Assembly (NCBI RefSeq): GCF_019511605.1
Contig: NZ_JAEUAV010000019.1
Location: forward strand, 62,001 to 126,000
From: Paraburkholderia phenoliruptrix
GTDB taxonomy: Bacteria; Pseudomonadota; Gammaproteobacteria; Burkholderiales; Burkholderiaceae
Direction of reading: 5' to 3'
Length of the DNA: 64,000 bases
Shown: in pieces, positions 48,371 through 57,027 of the stretch
Layout of the letters: the number at the start of each line of letters is the position of its first letter
How positions within the stretch are numbered: the first letter of the stretch is position 1
Translations under genes and position numbers: made by a program
Notes under the pieces: generated by a model
Told to the model about the DNA's origin: nothing
Seen by the model: the letters and a program-made list of their open reading frames with translations, nothing else
Database searches by the model: none

Positions 48371-49792
48371 CTACTTGCTGATCTGCGCGCCGATACCGAA
48401 ATACGGCGTGCTCGACGTGTCGGAGTTGGCCGACGTCGGCGCGACGCCGCCGTTCTCGGTGCCCTGAAGCGCGATGGCATACAGGCCGCCGGACGCGATT
48501 GCGAAGCCGCTCTTGCCGTTCTTGTCCTGCACGCCGACGAGCCCCGGGCTCGCGAGCCCATAGTCGAGACCAAAACCGCTTTCGGCCGCCGAGGTGGTCG
48601 GATTGATGAACGTGCCGACGCCGCCCTGGATGAGCGTTGCGGTGTACCTGAAGTTGGAGTCCGCGCCGACATAGCCGCCGTCGAACCCGCCGGATGCGAG
48701 CGGCGTCGCGGCGGCGAGCATCGCGATGCCGGATTCGTCGTCGACCTTGGCGTCCAGATGAAGCGGCGCCGTGCCCAGGTTGATGTAGCCGGTGCGCACG
48801 ATGAGCGGCACCGTGGCGCCGTTGATCTGGCCGAGCACCATGTGCGCGGTGCCCGACTTGCCGGTCGCGCCGATCAGTGGCAACTGGAACTGCTGCACGA
48901 TCTGCGGAGCCTGCTGGCTGTCGAAGTAGCCGTTGCTGTTGAGCGTCCAGGGGTTGCCGGTCGACAGGCAGCCGCCGGCATTCGGCGAGTAGTTGGGGTT
49001 TGCGGCGTTGCTGCTCGTGCAGGTACCGCTCGCGTCGAAGGTTTCCACGGTGTTCGTCGCGACTGTCGAGTAATTGCCGGACGGCGCGAGGTGATACAGC
49101 AAGCCGTTGTATGTGCCCGGCAGCCGGGTGATGTCGGTGGTCGTGCTGGCGAAGCCGAGGAACGGGTAAAAGTCGAAGTGGCGGTTCGGGACCGCTCCAA
49201 TGCCCGAGCCGATCAGCGGAATGGACAGCCCGTCGAACTGGATCGTCGCGCCCGGAATTCCGCCGCCTGCCACGCCCTGGCCGACCAGGATCATCGGCGG
49301 ATTGGGGTTGTTGGCGAAGTCCGGCGTCGTGTAAGGCTGGCCGTCGCCGGCCGCCGTGCCGCTGCCTGCGCCCAGAATGAAAGCGCAGCGCGTTTGTTCG
49401 GCAGTCGGCAGCGTGCCGGTTGGCGGGTGAATTACCGCGCCTGTGATTTGTGTGCCGGCGCGTGTCGGGGTGACGCTGCCGGTGCGCAGGGGAATTGGCG
49501 ACTCGAGCCACTTCAGCGTGTAGGTCATCGCGGTGGCGTCGATGTTCAACTGGACCACCTCGCCACTGCCGGCGCCACCGAGAAAAGTGCTTTTGACGAT
49601 GTCGGCGGTCGCGGGGCACAACGCAGCGGACGTGCTGCTCGAAGCGGGCGGACCCTGCACACCGCAACTCGAACCTGAGCATTGCGGCGCATTGATTGGG
49701 CCGGGATTGTCCGATTTGCCGCCGCCACAGGCAATAAGAAAAGGAGTCGTGACAATAGCCATTGCCAGACCTCGAATAATGGCGTCCGCCAT
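48371..49792 (-). CDS. DUF2957 domain lipoprotein (paralogue 2)
   Basis: A 473-residue lipoprotein, lipobox LIAC (Cys22). It shares most landmark blocks with paralogue 1 (LKWLESPIPLRTGSVTPTRA, MILVGQGVAGGGIPGATIQF, FDFYPFLGFASTTTDITRLP, VLGQINGATVPLIVRTGYIN, DDESGIAMLAAATPLASGGF), so the two come from a tandem duplication with divergence. An extra ~60-residue segment containing NPNYSPNAGGCLSTGNPWTL is present here. The ribosome site contains GGGAGACAG just before the ATG. It heads a minus-strand group with paralogue 1 and OmpW. Confidence 0.82.
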   Translation of the reverse strand: MADAIIRGLAMAIVTTPFLIACGGGKSDNPGPINAPQCSGSSCGVQGPPASSSTSAALCPATADIVKSTFLGGAGSGEVVQLNIDATAMTYTLKWLESPIPLRTGSVTPTRAGTQITGAVIHPPTGTLPTAEQTRCAFILGAGSGTAAGDGQPYTTPDFANNPNPPMILVGQGVAGGGIPGATIQFDGLSIPLIGSGIGAVPNRHFDFYPFLGFASTTTDITRLPGTYNGLLYHLAPSGNYSTVATNTVETFDASGTCTSSNAANPNYSPNAGGCLSTGNPWTLNSNGYFDSQQAPQIVQQFQLPLIGATGKSGTAHMVLGQINGATVPLIVRTGYINLGTAPLHLDAKVDDESGIAMLAAATPLASGGFDGGYVGADSNFRYTATLIQGGVGTFINPTTSAAESGFGLDYGLASPGLVGVQDKNGKSGFAIASGGLYAIALQGTENGGVAPTSANSDTSSTPYFGIGAQISK

Positions 49793-50030
49793 GTTGCTGT
49801 CTCCCTCATGTATTTGTGCGAGCTAATTTCGCCGCGTGATTAATGCCTGTCAATTGAATGAGCCGTCTAAAAAGGCCGATTCAAACAGCAGTATTTTGGC
49901 GACACGCGCAGTGCATGGGCGTTTGCGGCCCTTTTAAACAAAAACGCTGATCGGGCTCGCGAGGGGCGTGCCGTTGTTTCTCCGCACGCCCTTGCCTGGC
50001 ATGCCTCGGAGCAAAATGGCTCAATCATCT

Positions 50031-50046
50031 TCGAACGACCGTTCGA
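50031..50046. promoter_or_regulatory. Perfect palindrome TCGAACG-AC-CGTTCGA
   Basis: Seven-base arms with a two-base spacer form a TetR-style operator (AACGAACG/CGTTCGTT-like). It is 240 bp upstream of the DUF2957 paralogue 2 start. No TetR gene is adjacent; the only TetR trace in the window is a decayed fragment near 36 kb. Confidence 0.5.
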
Positions 50047-50211
50047 CAAAAAATCCGGAGTTTCCCCAGGCGGAAAACTATGCCGGATGAGTCGCGCCAG
50101 GGAAGAGTTACCTGAAAAATTCCGCTGTGGCCCGCCTTCGATTTTCTAAGTAATTCGGGCTTGTACTGATTATCTGGAGAGAAAGCGGGCAGCCTGCCGG
50201 TTTAAAACAAA

Positions 50212-50236
50212 AAAGCCGGTCTTTAAGACCGGCTTT
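50212..50236 (-). terminator. Intrinsic terminator of argC
   Basis: AAAGCCGGTCTT and AAGACCGGCTTT form a perfect stem; read on the minus strand it is followed by TTTTGTTTT. It lies 45 bp past the argC stop. Confidence 0.85.
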
Positions 50237-50281
50237 CGTAATGCTGACAAACGGTGAATTGCCGCGCTATTTATACTTTCG

Positions 50282-51229
50282 TTAGCGCTTCAAACCGCTT
50301 TCCTCCGGGGCACCAATGGCGAGATTCATACACTGAATCGCCGCACCGGAAGCGCCCTTGCCCAGATTGTCCAGACGCGCGACGGTTACGAAGCGCTCCG
50401 CCGTGCCGAACACGAAGAGATCGACACGATTTGTGTCATTGTTCGCCTGCACGTCGAAGAAGCCGCCGTCGAGGTTCGCTTCTGCGTCGAACGGCGCAAC
50501 GCGCACGAACGCTTCGCCTGCGTAGTACTCGGCGAGCAGCGCCTGGACTTCTTGAGGCGTGGTTTTTTTCGCCAACTGACGCGGCGAGAAGTAGGTGGTC
50601 ACTGCAAGACCCTTGTAGAAGTCCCCGACGATGGGCGTGAACACCGGCGCCGACTTCAACCCGGTATGCGCCGCCATTTCCGGCAAATGCTTGTGCGTGA
50701 GGCCGAGCGCATAAGGACGCGGGCTCTTCAGCCTGTCGTTGCCGCCGGCTTCGTAGTCCGCAATCATTTTCTTGCCGCCGCCGCTGTAGCCGGTGATCGA
50801 GTACGCATGGGCGTCGAACTCCGGCGCGACCACGCCGCCTTCCACGAGCGGGCGCATGGCGAGCACGAAAGCCGATGCATGGCAGCCGGGCACGGCGATG
50901 CGTTTGGCCGTGCGCAGGCGCTCGCGCTGCGCGCGGGCGAGTTCGGGCAGACCGTAAGCCCAGTCCGCCGACGTGCGGAAGGCCGTGCTCGCGTCGATCA
51001 GCACCGTGCGCTCATTGTCGACGAGCGAAGCCGATTCGCGCGAGGCGACGTCGGGCAGGCACAGGAATGTAACGTCCGACGCGTTGATCAGGCGGCGGCG
51101 CTCCTCGATGTCCTTGCGCTTCGCTTCGTCGATACGCAGTATTTCCACGTCTGCGCGCTGCGACAGGTACTCGAAAATCTTCAGGCCGGTCGTGCCTTCC
51201 TGTCCGTCGACAAAAACTTTCGTGCTCAT
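50282..51229 (-). CDS. argC: N-acetyl-gamma-glutamyl-phosphate reductase (ArgC, type 2 form)
   Basis: A 315-residue enzyme from the ATG at 51229. It reduces N-acetylglutamyl-phosphate with NADPH in arginine synthesis. The N-terminal motif TKVFVDGQEGTTGLKIFEYL is the type 2 signature (GxxGTTG), ASDVTFLCLPD lines the cofactor site, and the catalytic cysteine is in AVPGCHASAFVLAMRPL. GYSGGGKKMI and the C-terminal QCMNLAIG follow. Alone on its transcript, ending in a good terminator. The frame continues upstream without homology. Confidence 0.95.
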   Translation of the reverse strand: MSTKVFVDGQEGTTGLKIFEYLSQRADVEILRIDEAKRKDIEERRRLINASDVTFLCLPDVASRESASLVDNERTVLIDASTAFRTSADWAYGLPELARAQRERLRTAKRIAVPGCHASAFVLAMRPLVEGGVVAPEFDAHAYSITGYSGGGKKMIADYEAGGNDRLKSPRPYALGLTHKHLPEMAAHTGLKSAPVFTPIVGDFYKGLAVTTYFSPRQLAKKTTPQEVQALLAEYYAGEAFVRVAPFDAEANLDGGFFDVQANNDTNRVDLFVFGTAERFVTVARLDNLGKGASGAAIQCMNLAIGAPEESGLKR

Positions 51230-51523
51230 CTCAATCTCACTGGCTGCTCGGGAAACGGCGCGCAACGCCGCGCGAAAACGCCATTTTAAGACCTGATCGG
51301 CATGGGCGTGCGCAAGTGCGGAAAAACGGCGCAAAAAAGAGCGCAAAAGCGACGGTGCTCGCACGAAATGACAGCGGCGTGACCGTATGCGCCGGGCCCC
51401 CCGTGGCGCGCGCGGACACGGCCTGGTCACTGGTGAGGAGGGTCTTGCCTGAAGGCACCGTTCGGTGCGATGAGAGGGGGCCGGCGAGGGGGCCGGCATG
51501 CGTCGCGCCGACCGCCGCATTTC

Positions 51524-52126
51524 CTACCGCCCGTAATTCACCACCATCCTCGCACTGCCGAGTGTCGCGGTACCGATCTCGTGATCGAACATCAGCGCCG
51601 GGCGGCCTTGCGCGAGACGAAGATCGGCGGAATTCAGCGCATATACGGTGATCACGTAGCGGTGCGGTTTGCCCGGCGGCGGGCAGGGTCCGCCATAGCC
51701 GTCGATGTCGAAATCGTTGCGGGCTTCGACGGCGCCGAGCCTTCTGAGGAAGCCGGATGCGCTTGCATTCTCGGGCAGGCTGGCCACGCTCGCCGGAATG
51801 CCCGCAACCGCCCAGTGCCACCAGCCGCGCCCGGGCGCGTCGGGGTCGAACATTGTGATCGCGAAACCGCGCGTGCCGTGCGGCGCGTCGCGCCACGTCA
51901 GTTGCGGCGAGCGATTGCCGCCCTTGCAGTCGCCCTGATCGAAGACCTGCGGAGAACTGACGGTGCCGCCCGCACTGAAGCTGGCGCTGGTCAGGGAGAA
52001 TGTGCCCTCGGCCCGAGCTCGCGCACCATGCGCGACCCAGAGCGCCAGGCCGAGCATGGCGTAGGCAAAAACCGGCAATCGGCGAAACGGTGAAGCGTGC
52101 GAAACAACCAGGCAACGCAGACGCAT
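51524..52126 (-). CDS. YbhB/YbcL family (PEBP-like) protein, exported
   Basis: A 200-residue protein from the ATG at 52126, with AGGAGA nine bases upstream. A signal-anchor region (residues ~12-40, LPVFAYAMLGLALWVAHGAR ARA) comes first. The PEBP fold follows: SPQLTWRDAPHGTRGFAITM, DPDAPGRGWWHWAVAGIPAS and GYGGPCPPPGKPHRYVITVYAL, the bacterial YbhB/YbcL variant of the Raf kinase inhibitor family. The ligand is unknown. It is divergent from the response regulator. Confidence 0.88.
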   Translation of the reverse strand: MRLRCLVVSHASPFRRLPVFAYAMLGLALWVAHGARARAEGTFSLTSASFSAGGTVSSPQVFDQGDCKGGNRSPQLTWRDAPHGTRGFAITMFDPDAPGRGWWHWAVAGIPASVASLPENASASGFLRRLGAVEARNDFDIDGYGGPCPPPGKPHRYVITVYALNSADLRLAQGRPALMFDHEIGTATLGSARMVVNYGR

Positions 52127-52449
52127 GTGCCGGTTCTCCTGTGTCGATCCGAGTCGACGCCTCGCGCCCTTCCGGATGCGGTGCAGCATCAGGTCGCTGC
52201 GAAGGCGCGGGGCGCTGGCCTCGCGAAGTTTATTGTCTCGATTGCCTGTCTCAAGAGCCAATCAAGTCTAACATTAGCTGTACGATGCATCATTGTTGTG
52301 CGTCGGGGCGGAGTGCAAGCCTAAAATCGGCTATAGTCGGAACAATTTACGCGATATGGCCCGTGTTCCTATTATGTCGAACTAAACAGTAAGAACAACA
52401 AAGAATGTCTGAAGTTTTGGAGAGGGGTTTTCCTGTCGAGGTACGGGCA
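52127..52449. other. Divergent intergenic region, YbhB-like / response regulator
   Basis: This 323-bp region (or 278 bp if the regulator starts at 52405) holds the two opposite promoters. A TATAGT hexamer is present at 52335-52340, without a good -35 at the usual distance. A C/T-rich and A-rich leader precedes the regulator. Confidence 0.4.
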
Positions 52450-53139
52450 ATGCAAGACTTAGTCAAGGTCGTCATCGCCGACGATCATCCGGTCATCCTA
52501 TTCGGCGCCGAACAGGCTTTGCTCAAATTTCCCGGCATTCAGGTGGTAGCGAGAGCCAGGCAGTCGACGGAACTGATCAAGATGCTGCAAACCACGGCGT
52601 GCGACGTGCTCGTCACCGATCTCGCCATGCCAGGCGGCCAGTTCGGCGACGGCTTGCCGTTGATCGGCTATCTGCGCCGCAATTTTCCCAACCTCCCGAT
52701 CGTCGTGCTAACAATGCTGGAGAACGCCGCATTGCTGCAACGGCTGCGCGAACTCGGCGTGACCTCGGTCGTGAACAAGTCCGACGACTTGAGCCACATC
52801 GGGTTGGCGGTCCAGCATGTGAGCCGGCATCTGGAATATCTCAGTCCGTCGGTCAAGGCGTCGCTTGATGCGCTGCGCATGAACGCCGGTGGCAGAAGCG
52901 ACGAGGTGATGCTGTCGAGGCGCGAATTGGAAGTCGTGCGCCTGTTCGTGTCGGGAATGACCATCAAGGAAATTTCCGAGCAATTGAACCGCAGCATCAA
53001 GACGATCAGCACGCAGAAGAACACCGCAATGCGCAAGCTCGGCATTGACCGTGATTCGGAACTGTTCCAGTACGCGCAGAGCAATGGCCTGCTGAACCTG
53101 TCGTCGCACTCGGCCGAAGATACGGGCGACCTGGCCTAG
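52450..53139 (+). CDS. Response regulator, LuxR/FixJ family (RcsB-like)
   Basis: A 229-residue regulator from the ATG at 52450 with GAGG 7 bases upstream; an ATG at 52405 would add 15 residues. The receiver domain contains VVIADDHPVILFGAEQALLK (acidic pair), LVTDLAMPGG (phosphorylated Asp) and VVLTMLENAALLQ. The LuxR helix-turn-helix is LSRRELEVVRLFVSGMTIKE, then ISEQLNRSIKTISTQKNTAM. No sensor kinase gene is adjacent. It resembles RcsB-type capsule/motility regulators. Targets unknown. Confidence 0.91.
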   Translation: MQDLVKVVIADDHPVILFGAEQALLKFPGIQVVARARQSTELIKMLQTTACDVLVTDLAMPGGQFGDGLPLIGYLRRNFPNLPIVVLTMLENAALLQRLRELGVTSVVNKSDDLSHIGLAVQHVSRHLEYLSPSVKASLDALRMNAGGRSDEVMLSRRELEVVRLFVSGMTIKEISEQLNRSIKTISTQKNTAMRKLGIDRDSELFQYAQSNGLLNLSSHSAEDTGDLA

Positions 53140-53201
53140 CAGCACGTGGCCCGTCTCATCCAGGCTGAAACAGCGAGAGGCTGCCAGCAAGATGAAAGAA
53201 A

Positions 53202-53232
53202 AAAGGCCGCCTGTCTGAGACAGGCGGCCTTT
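53202..53232. terminator. Bidirectional terminator between the response regulator and pyrE
   Basis: AAAGGCCGCCTGTCT (53202-53216) and AGACAGGCGGCCTTT (53218-53232) give a perfect 15-bp stem flanked by A and T tracts. It serves the convergent pair on both strands. Confidence 0.88.
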
Positions 53233-53266
53233 CTGTTTGGGCCGATGGGTTGCAGCGGCGCCCGGC

Positions 53267-53953
53267 TTACTGCGGCGTCGAGGTTGCGCCGCCATGCGCG
53301 GCCGACCACTCCGCCGGCGCGTGCAGGAATTTTTCCACTTCGTCGAGCGTCTTGCTGTCGAAGTACTTGTTTTCCTTGGCGACGCGCAGCACGTCCCACC
53401 AGGTCGCGAGCGCGTGCAGATCGACGTCGATGTCTTTCAGCACCGACACGCTTTCCTTGAAGATGTTGTAGTGGAATAGCACGAAGCAGTGATTCACCGT
53501 GGCGCCGGCCGTGCGCAGCGCATTGATGAAGTTGATCTTGCTGCGGCTGTCCGTGGTCAGGTCTTCCACCAGCAGCACACGCTGGCCTTCGGTCAGGAGA
53601 CCTTCGATCTGCGCATTGCGGCCAAAGCCCTTCGGCTTCTTGCGCACGTATTGCATCGGCACCATCAGGCGGTCGGAGAGCCACGCTGCGAACGGAATGC
53701 CCGCCGTTTCGCCGCCGGCCACGGCGTCGATCTGCTCATAGCCGACGTCGCGCAGAATCGTGGTTTCCGCCATTTCCATCAGGCCGCGGCGCACGCGCGG
53801 GTAGGAGATCAGCTTGCGGCAATCGATATAAACCGGGCTCGCCCAGCCGGACGTGAAAATGTACGGTTTCTCCGCGTTGAAGTGCACTGCTTGTACTTCG
53901 AGCAGCATCTTGGCGGTGGTGTCGGAGATCGTCTGGCGATCGAAGCCTGTCAT
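53267..53953 (-). CDS. pyrE: Orotate phosphoribosyltransferase
   Basis: A 228-residue enzyme forming OMP from orotate and PRPP in pyrimidine synthesis. FTSGWASPVYIDCRKLISYP binds orotate, DAVAGGETAGIPFAAWLSD is a family block, VRKKPKGFGRNAQIEG carries the catalytic lysine loop, and the PRPP-site motif is RVLLVEDLTTDSRSKINFI. That motif has EDLTTD where the family often has DDVITAG. It is monocistronic, ending in the shared terminator. Confidence 0.95.
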   Translation of the reverse strand: MTGFDRQTISDTTAKMLLEVQAVHFNAEKPYIFTSGWASPVYIDCRKLISYPRVRRGLMEMAETTILRDVGYEQIDAVAGGETAGIPFAAWLSDRLMVPMQYVRKKPKGFGRNAQIEGLLTEGQRVLLVEDLTTDSRSKINFINALRTAGATVNHCFVLFHYNIFKESVSVLKDIDVDLHALATWWDVLRVAKENKYFDSKTLDEVEKFLHAPAEWSAAHGGATSTPQ

Positions 53954-54577
53954 GGGGCGGATCCTTGGGGTTGAGCGGGGAGAAGCGGGCGCGAAGCCCG
54001 GTGGCGCAGCAAGCGGGATATGCCGCGCCGTGCTGGGCGGAATATGCAGCCGGCCAGTGGATGCTGGCCGGTTTTGCTGCGCGCGTAGGCCGACATTTTA
54101 CCCGAAACGGGCTCTGCGCAGGAGGCTGTCATGCGGGCGCGAACGCAATCGCGGTTGCTGTGACCGTAAAGCGCCGGCCCTGCGAGCGGAGCCGTCGCCG
54201 CTTGTTTGAGCCGAGGCGGGCAGAGCGGCAGGCGCCCGAGCCACGCGGTTTCTGTCTCGCGCGACCGAGCCGTCCGCAGGCCGCATTGCGCTGCATCGCC
54301 CTATGCGCCATGCATCGTCGATGCGGCGGCGCAGCATGACTGGCGGGCTGTTTCGCCGATGGCGAGCCGCGTTAACCAGTCGGTGCATCGACACCCGCGG
54401 GGTGTACACTAACCGACCCGCGTAGCACTCCGCACCGTCCCGCCCTCCGCCGAGGACCGACGCCGCGCCTAACCGGCGCACGCGAAAAGCGCCTCGGTCG
54501 ATTACCCATTCGATACAGGAAGCGCCGCCGGGCGTGCGGTGTGCCGGGCCTAATTTCTTACGTCTCGCAGGCAAAAA
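53954..54577. other. Long divergent intergenic region pyrE / malic enzyme
   Basis: This 624-bp gap has no convincing gene. A stem CCGGCCAG (54050-54057) / CTGGCCGG (54064-54071) followed by TTTT may end a short plus-strand transcript or be part of the pyrE leader. At 54120-54125 AGGAGG precedes a 10-codon reading frame (54131-54163) that could be a leader peptide but has no supporting evidence. The malic-enzyme promoter should lie to its right. Confidence 0.4.
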
Positions 54578-56860
54578 ATGGACGAACAACTGAAGCAAAG
54601 CGCTCTCGCCTATCACCAGAATCCGAAGCCCGGCAAGATCTCGGTCACGCCAACCAAGCCGCTGTCGAACCAGCTCGACCTGTCGCTCGCATACTCGCCC
54701 GGCGTGGCAGCGGCCTGCATGGCAATTTACGACGAGCCGCTCGACGCGCAGAAGTACACCTCGCGCGGCAACCTCGTCGGCGTGATCACGAACGGCACGG
54801 CCGTGCTCGGCCTCGGCAACATCGGCCCGCTGGCAGCGAAGCCGGTCATGGAAGGCAAGGGCTGCCTCTTCAAGAAGTTCGCCGGCATCGACGTGTTCGA
54901 CATCGAGCTGTCAGAGTCCGATCCGGACAAGCTGGTCGAAGCCATTGCAATGCTCGAGCCCACGCTCGGCGGTATCAATCTGGAGGACATCAAGGCGCCG
55001 GAGTGCTTCTACATTGAGAAGAAGTTGCGCGAGCGCATGAAGATCCCAGTCTTTCACGACGATCAGCACGGCACGGCGATCATCGCGTCGGCGGCCATCC
55101 TGAACGGCCTGAAAGTGGTCGGCAAGCAACTCAACAGCGTAAAGCTGGTCTGCTCGGGCGCGGGCGCGGCGGCCATCGCCTGTCTGGATCTGCTCGTGAA
55201 CCTGGGGTTGTCGAAAGAGAACGTTCTCGTCATCGACTCGAAGGGCGTGATCTACGAAGGCCGCGGCAACCTCGACCCGTCGAAGGAACGCTATGCGGCG
55301 AACACCGAGGCGCGCACGCTCGCCGACGCGATTCGCGGCGCGGACGTGTTCCTCGGTTGCTCCAGCGCCGGCGTGCTGAAGCCTGAAATGGTAGCTGAAA
55401 TGGGCACCCAGCCGTTGATTCTCGCGCTCGCCAACCCGGAGCCGGAAATCCGTCCGGAAGAAGCGAAGAAGGTGCGCCCGGACTGCATCATCGCGACCGG
55501 CCGTTCGGACTATCCGAACCAGGTCAACAACGTGCTGTGCTTCCCGTTCATTTTCCGCGGCGCGCTGGATGTCGGCGCAACCACCATCACCGAGGAAATG
55601 AAGCTCGCGTGCGTGCGCGCGATCGCCGAGCTCGCGGAAGAAACCGATCAGGGCGATGAAGTCGCGAAGGCATACGAAGGACATTCGCTCGAATTTGGTC
55701 CGGAATATCTGATTCCAAAGCCGTTCGATCCGCGCCTCATCATCAAGATCGCGCCTGCGGTCGCGCAAGCGGCCATGGATTCGGGCGTGGCGACCCGTCC
55801 GATCAAGGACATGGACGCGTATCGCGAAGAGCTTGGCACCACCGTGTATCGCACGGGCATGGTGATGCGTCCGGTGTTCGCCGCGGCGAAGTCCGAGCCG
55901 GCGCGCATCGTGTTTGCCGAAGGCGAGGACGAGCGCGTGCTGCGCGCCGCGCAATTCGTGCTGCTGGAAAAGATCGCCAAGCCGATTCTGGTCGGCCGTC
56001 CGTCGGTGATCGAAATGCGCCTGAAGAAGATGGGCTCGAAGCTCAAGTGCGGCGAAGACTTCGAGATTGTCGATCCCGAAGACGATCCGCGCTATCAACA
56101 ATGCTGGCAGGCGTATCACGAGCTCGGCGCGCGCGAAGGCGTGACGCCTGACGTGGCGAAGGCCGCCATGCGCAAGTTCAACACGCTCATCGGCGCAATC
56201 CTCGTGCGTCTGGGCGAAGCCGACGGCATGATCTGCGGGATGATCGGCCAGTACCACACGCATCTGAAGTTTATCGAGCAGGTGCTGGGCAAGGCGGACA
56301 ACGTGCAGAACTTCGCCGCGATGAACCTGCTGATGCTGCCGGGCCGCAATCTGTTCATCTGCGACACGTACGTGAACGAAGTGCCCACGGCGGAACAACT
56401 CGCCGACATGACCATGCTGGCTGCACGCGAAATCGAGAAGTTCGGCATTACGCCGAAGGTCGCGCTGCTGTCCAACTCGAACTTCGGCAGCGCGCCGTCC
56501 TCGTCGTCGCAACGCATGGCTGCGGCTCGCAAGCTGATTGTCGAACGCGCGCCCACGCTCGAGATAGACGGTGAGATGCACGGGGACGCCGCGCTGTCGG
56601 AAGTGGTCCGCAAGGCGGCGTTCCCCGGCACCACGCTGTCAGGCGAAGCCAACCTGTTGATCATGCCGAACGTCGAAGCAGCGAACATTGCCTACAACCT
56701 GCTCAAGATGGTCGGTGGCGAAGGCGTGACGGTCGGCCCGTTCCTGCTCGGCGCGGAGAAGCCGGTCCATGTGCTGACGCCGGCTGCGACCGTGCGCCGG
56801 ATCATCAACATGACGGCGGTCGCCTCGGCGAACGCGCGCAAGTCGGTGAACGGCAAGTAG
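54578..56860 (+). CDS. maeB: NADP-dependent malic enzyme with phosphotransacetylase-like C-terminal domain
   Basis: A 760-residue enzyme of the MaeB type. The N-terminal malic domain has YSPGVAAACMAIYDEPLD, ITNGTAVLGLGNIGPLA and FHDDQHGTAIIASAAILNGL, and the NADP-binding motif is CSGAGAAAIACLDLL. The C-terminal ~330 residues are a phosphotransacetylase (PTA) domain (RIVFAEGEDERVLRAAQFVL and MPNVEAANIAYNLLKMVGG), typically regulatory and without activity. It converts malate to pyruvate with NADPH. A strong terminator follows. Confidence 0.96.
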   Translation: MDEQLKQSALAYHQNPKPGKISVTPTKPLSNQLDLSLAYSPGVAAACMAIYDEPLDAQKYTSRGNLVGVITNGTAVLGLGNIGPLAAKPVMEGKGCLFKKFAGIDVFDIELSESDPDKLVEAIAMLEPTLGGINLEDIKAPECFYIEKKLRERMKIPVFHDDQHGTAIIASAAILNGLKVVGKQLNSVKLVCSGAGAAAIACLDLLVNLGLSKENVLVIDSKGVIYEGRGNLDPSKERYAANTEARTLADAIRGADVFLGCSSAGVLKPEMVAEMGTQPLILALANPEPEIRPEEAKKVRPDCIIATGRSDYPNQVNNVLCFPFIFRGALDVGATTITEEMKLACVRAIAELAEETDQGDEVAKAYEGHSLEFGPEYLIPKPFDPRLIIKIAPAVAQAAMDSGVATRPIKDMDAYREELGTTVYRTGMVMRPVFAAAKSEPARIVFAEGEDERVLRAAQFVLLEKIAKPILVGRPSVIEMRLKKMGSKLKCGEDFEIVDPEDDPRYQQCWQAYHELGAREGVTPDVAKAAMRKFNTLIGAILVRLGEADGMICGMIGQYHTHLKFIEQVLGKADNVQNFAAMNLLMLPGRNLFICDTYVNEVPTAEQLADMTMLAAREIEKFGITPKVALLSNSNFGSAPSSSSQRMAAARKLIVERAPTLEIDGEMHGDAALSEVVRKAAFPGTTLSGEANLLIMPNVEAANIAYNLLKMVGGEGVTVGPFLLGAEKPVHVLTPAATVRRIINMTAVASANARKSVNGK

Positions 56861-56867
56861 GCGTAAC

Positions 56868-56906
56868 GGTACGTACTGCGGGTACGTACTGCGGGTACGT
56901 ACTGCG
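56868..56906. repeat. Three tandem copies of GGTACGTACTGCG
   Basis: A 13-bp unit GGTACGTACTGCG occurs three times without gap (56868-56880, 56881-56893, 56894-56906). It starts 8 bp past the maeB stop and lies just before its terminator. Each unit contains the GTAC/GTACGTAC palindrome. Confidence 0.9.
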
Positions 56907-56933
56907 CGAGCTTCAGTAAGCCTGCGAAAAGAC

Positions 56934-56972
56934 AAACGCCACGGAACTCGGGTTCCGTGGCGTTTTTTTTTT
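56934..56972 (+). terminator. Intrinsic terminator of maeB
   Basis: AAACGCCACGGAAC (56934-56947), loop TCGG, GTTCCGTGGCGTTT (56952-56965), T-run to 56972. The A-tract at the 5' side may also let it work on the opposite strand for the convergent oxidoreductase gene. Confidence 0.93.
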
Positions 56973-57027
56973 GCGCGTGGCGGACCGCATCGCGCCGAAG
57001 ACTGCGCTCAGCGCGTGGCGCTTGCCG

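Larger units (their letters stand above)
49793..50281. other. Intergenic region upstream of the DUF2957 group
   Basis: This 489-bp gap has no credible gene. It carries a perfect palindrome (50031-50046) and the argC terminator (50212-50236). The promoter of the DUF2957/OmpW genes must lie in its left half, but no clear box pair was found. Confidence 0.45.
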
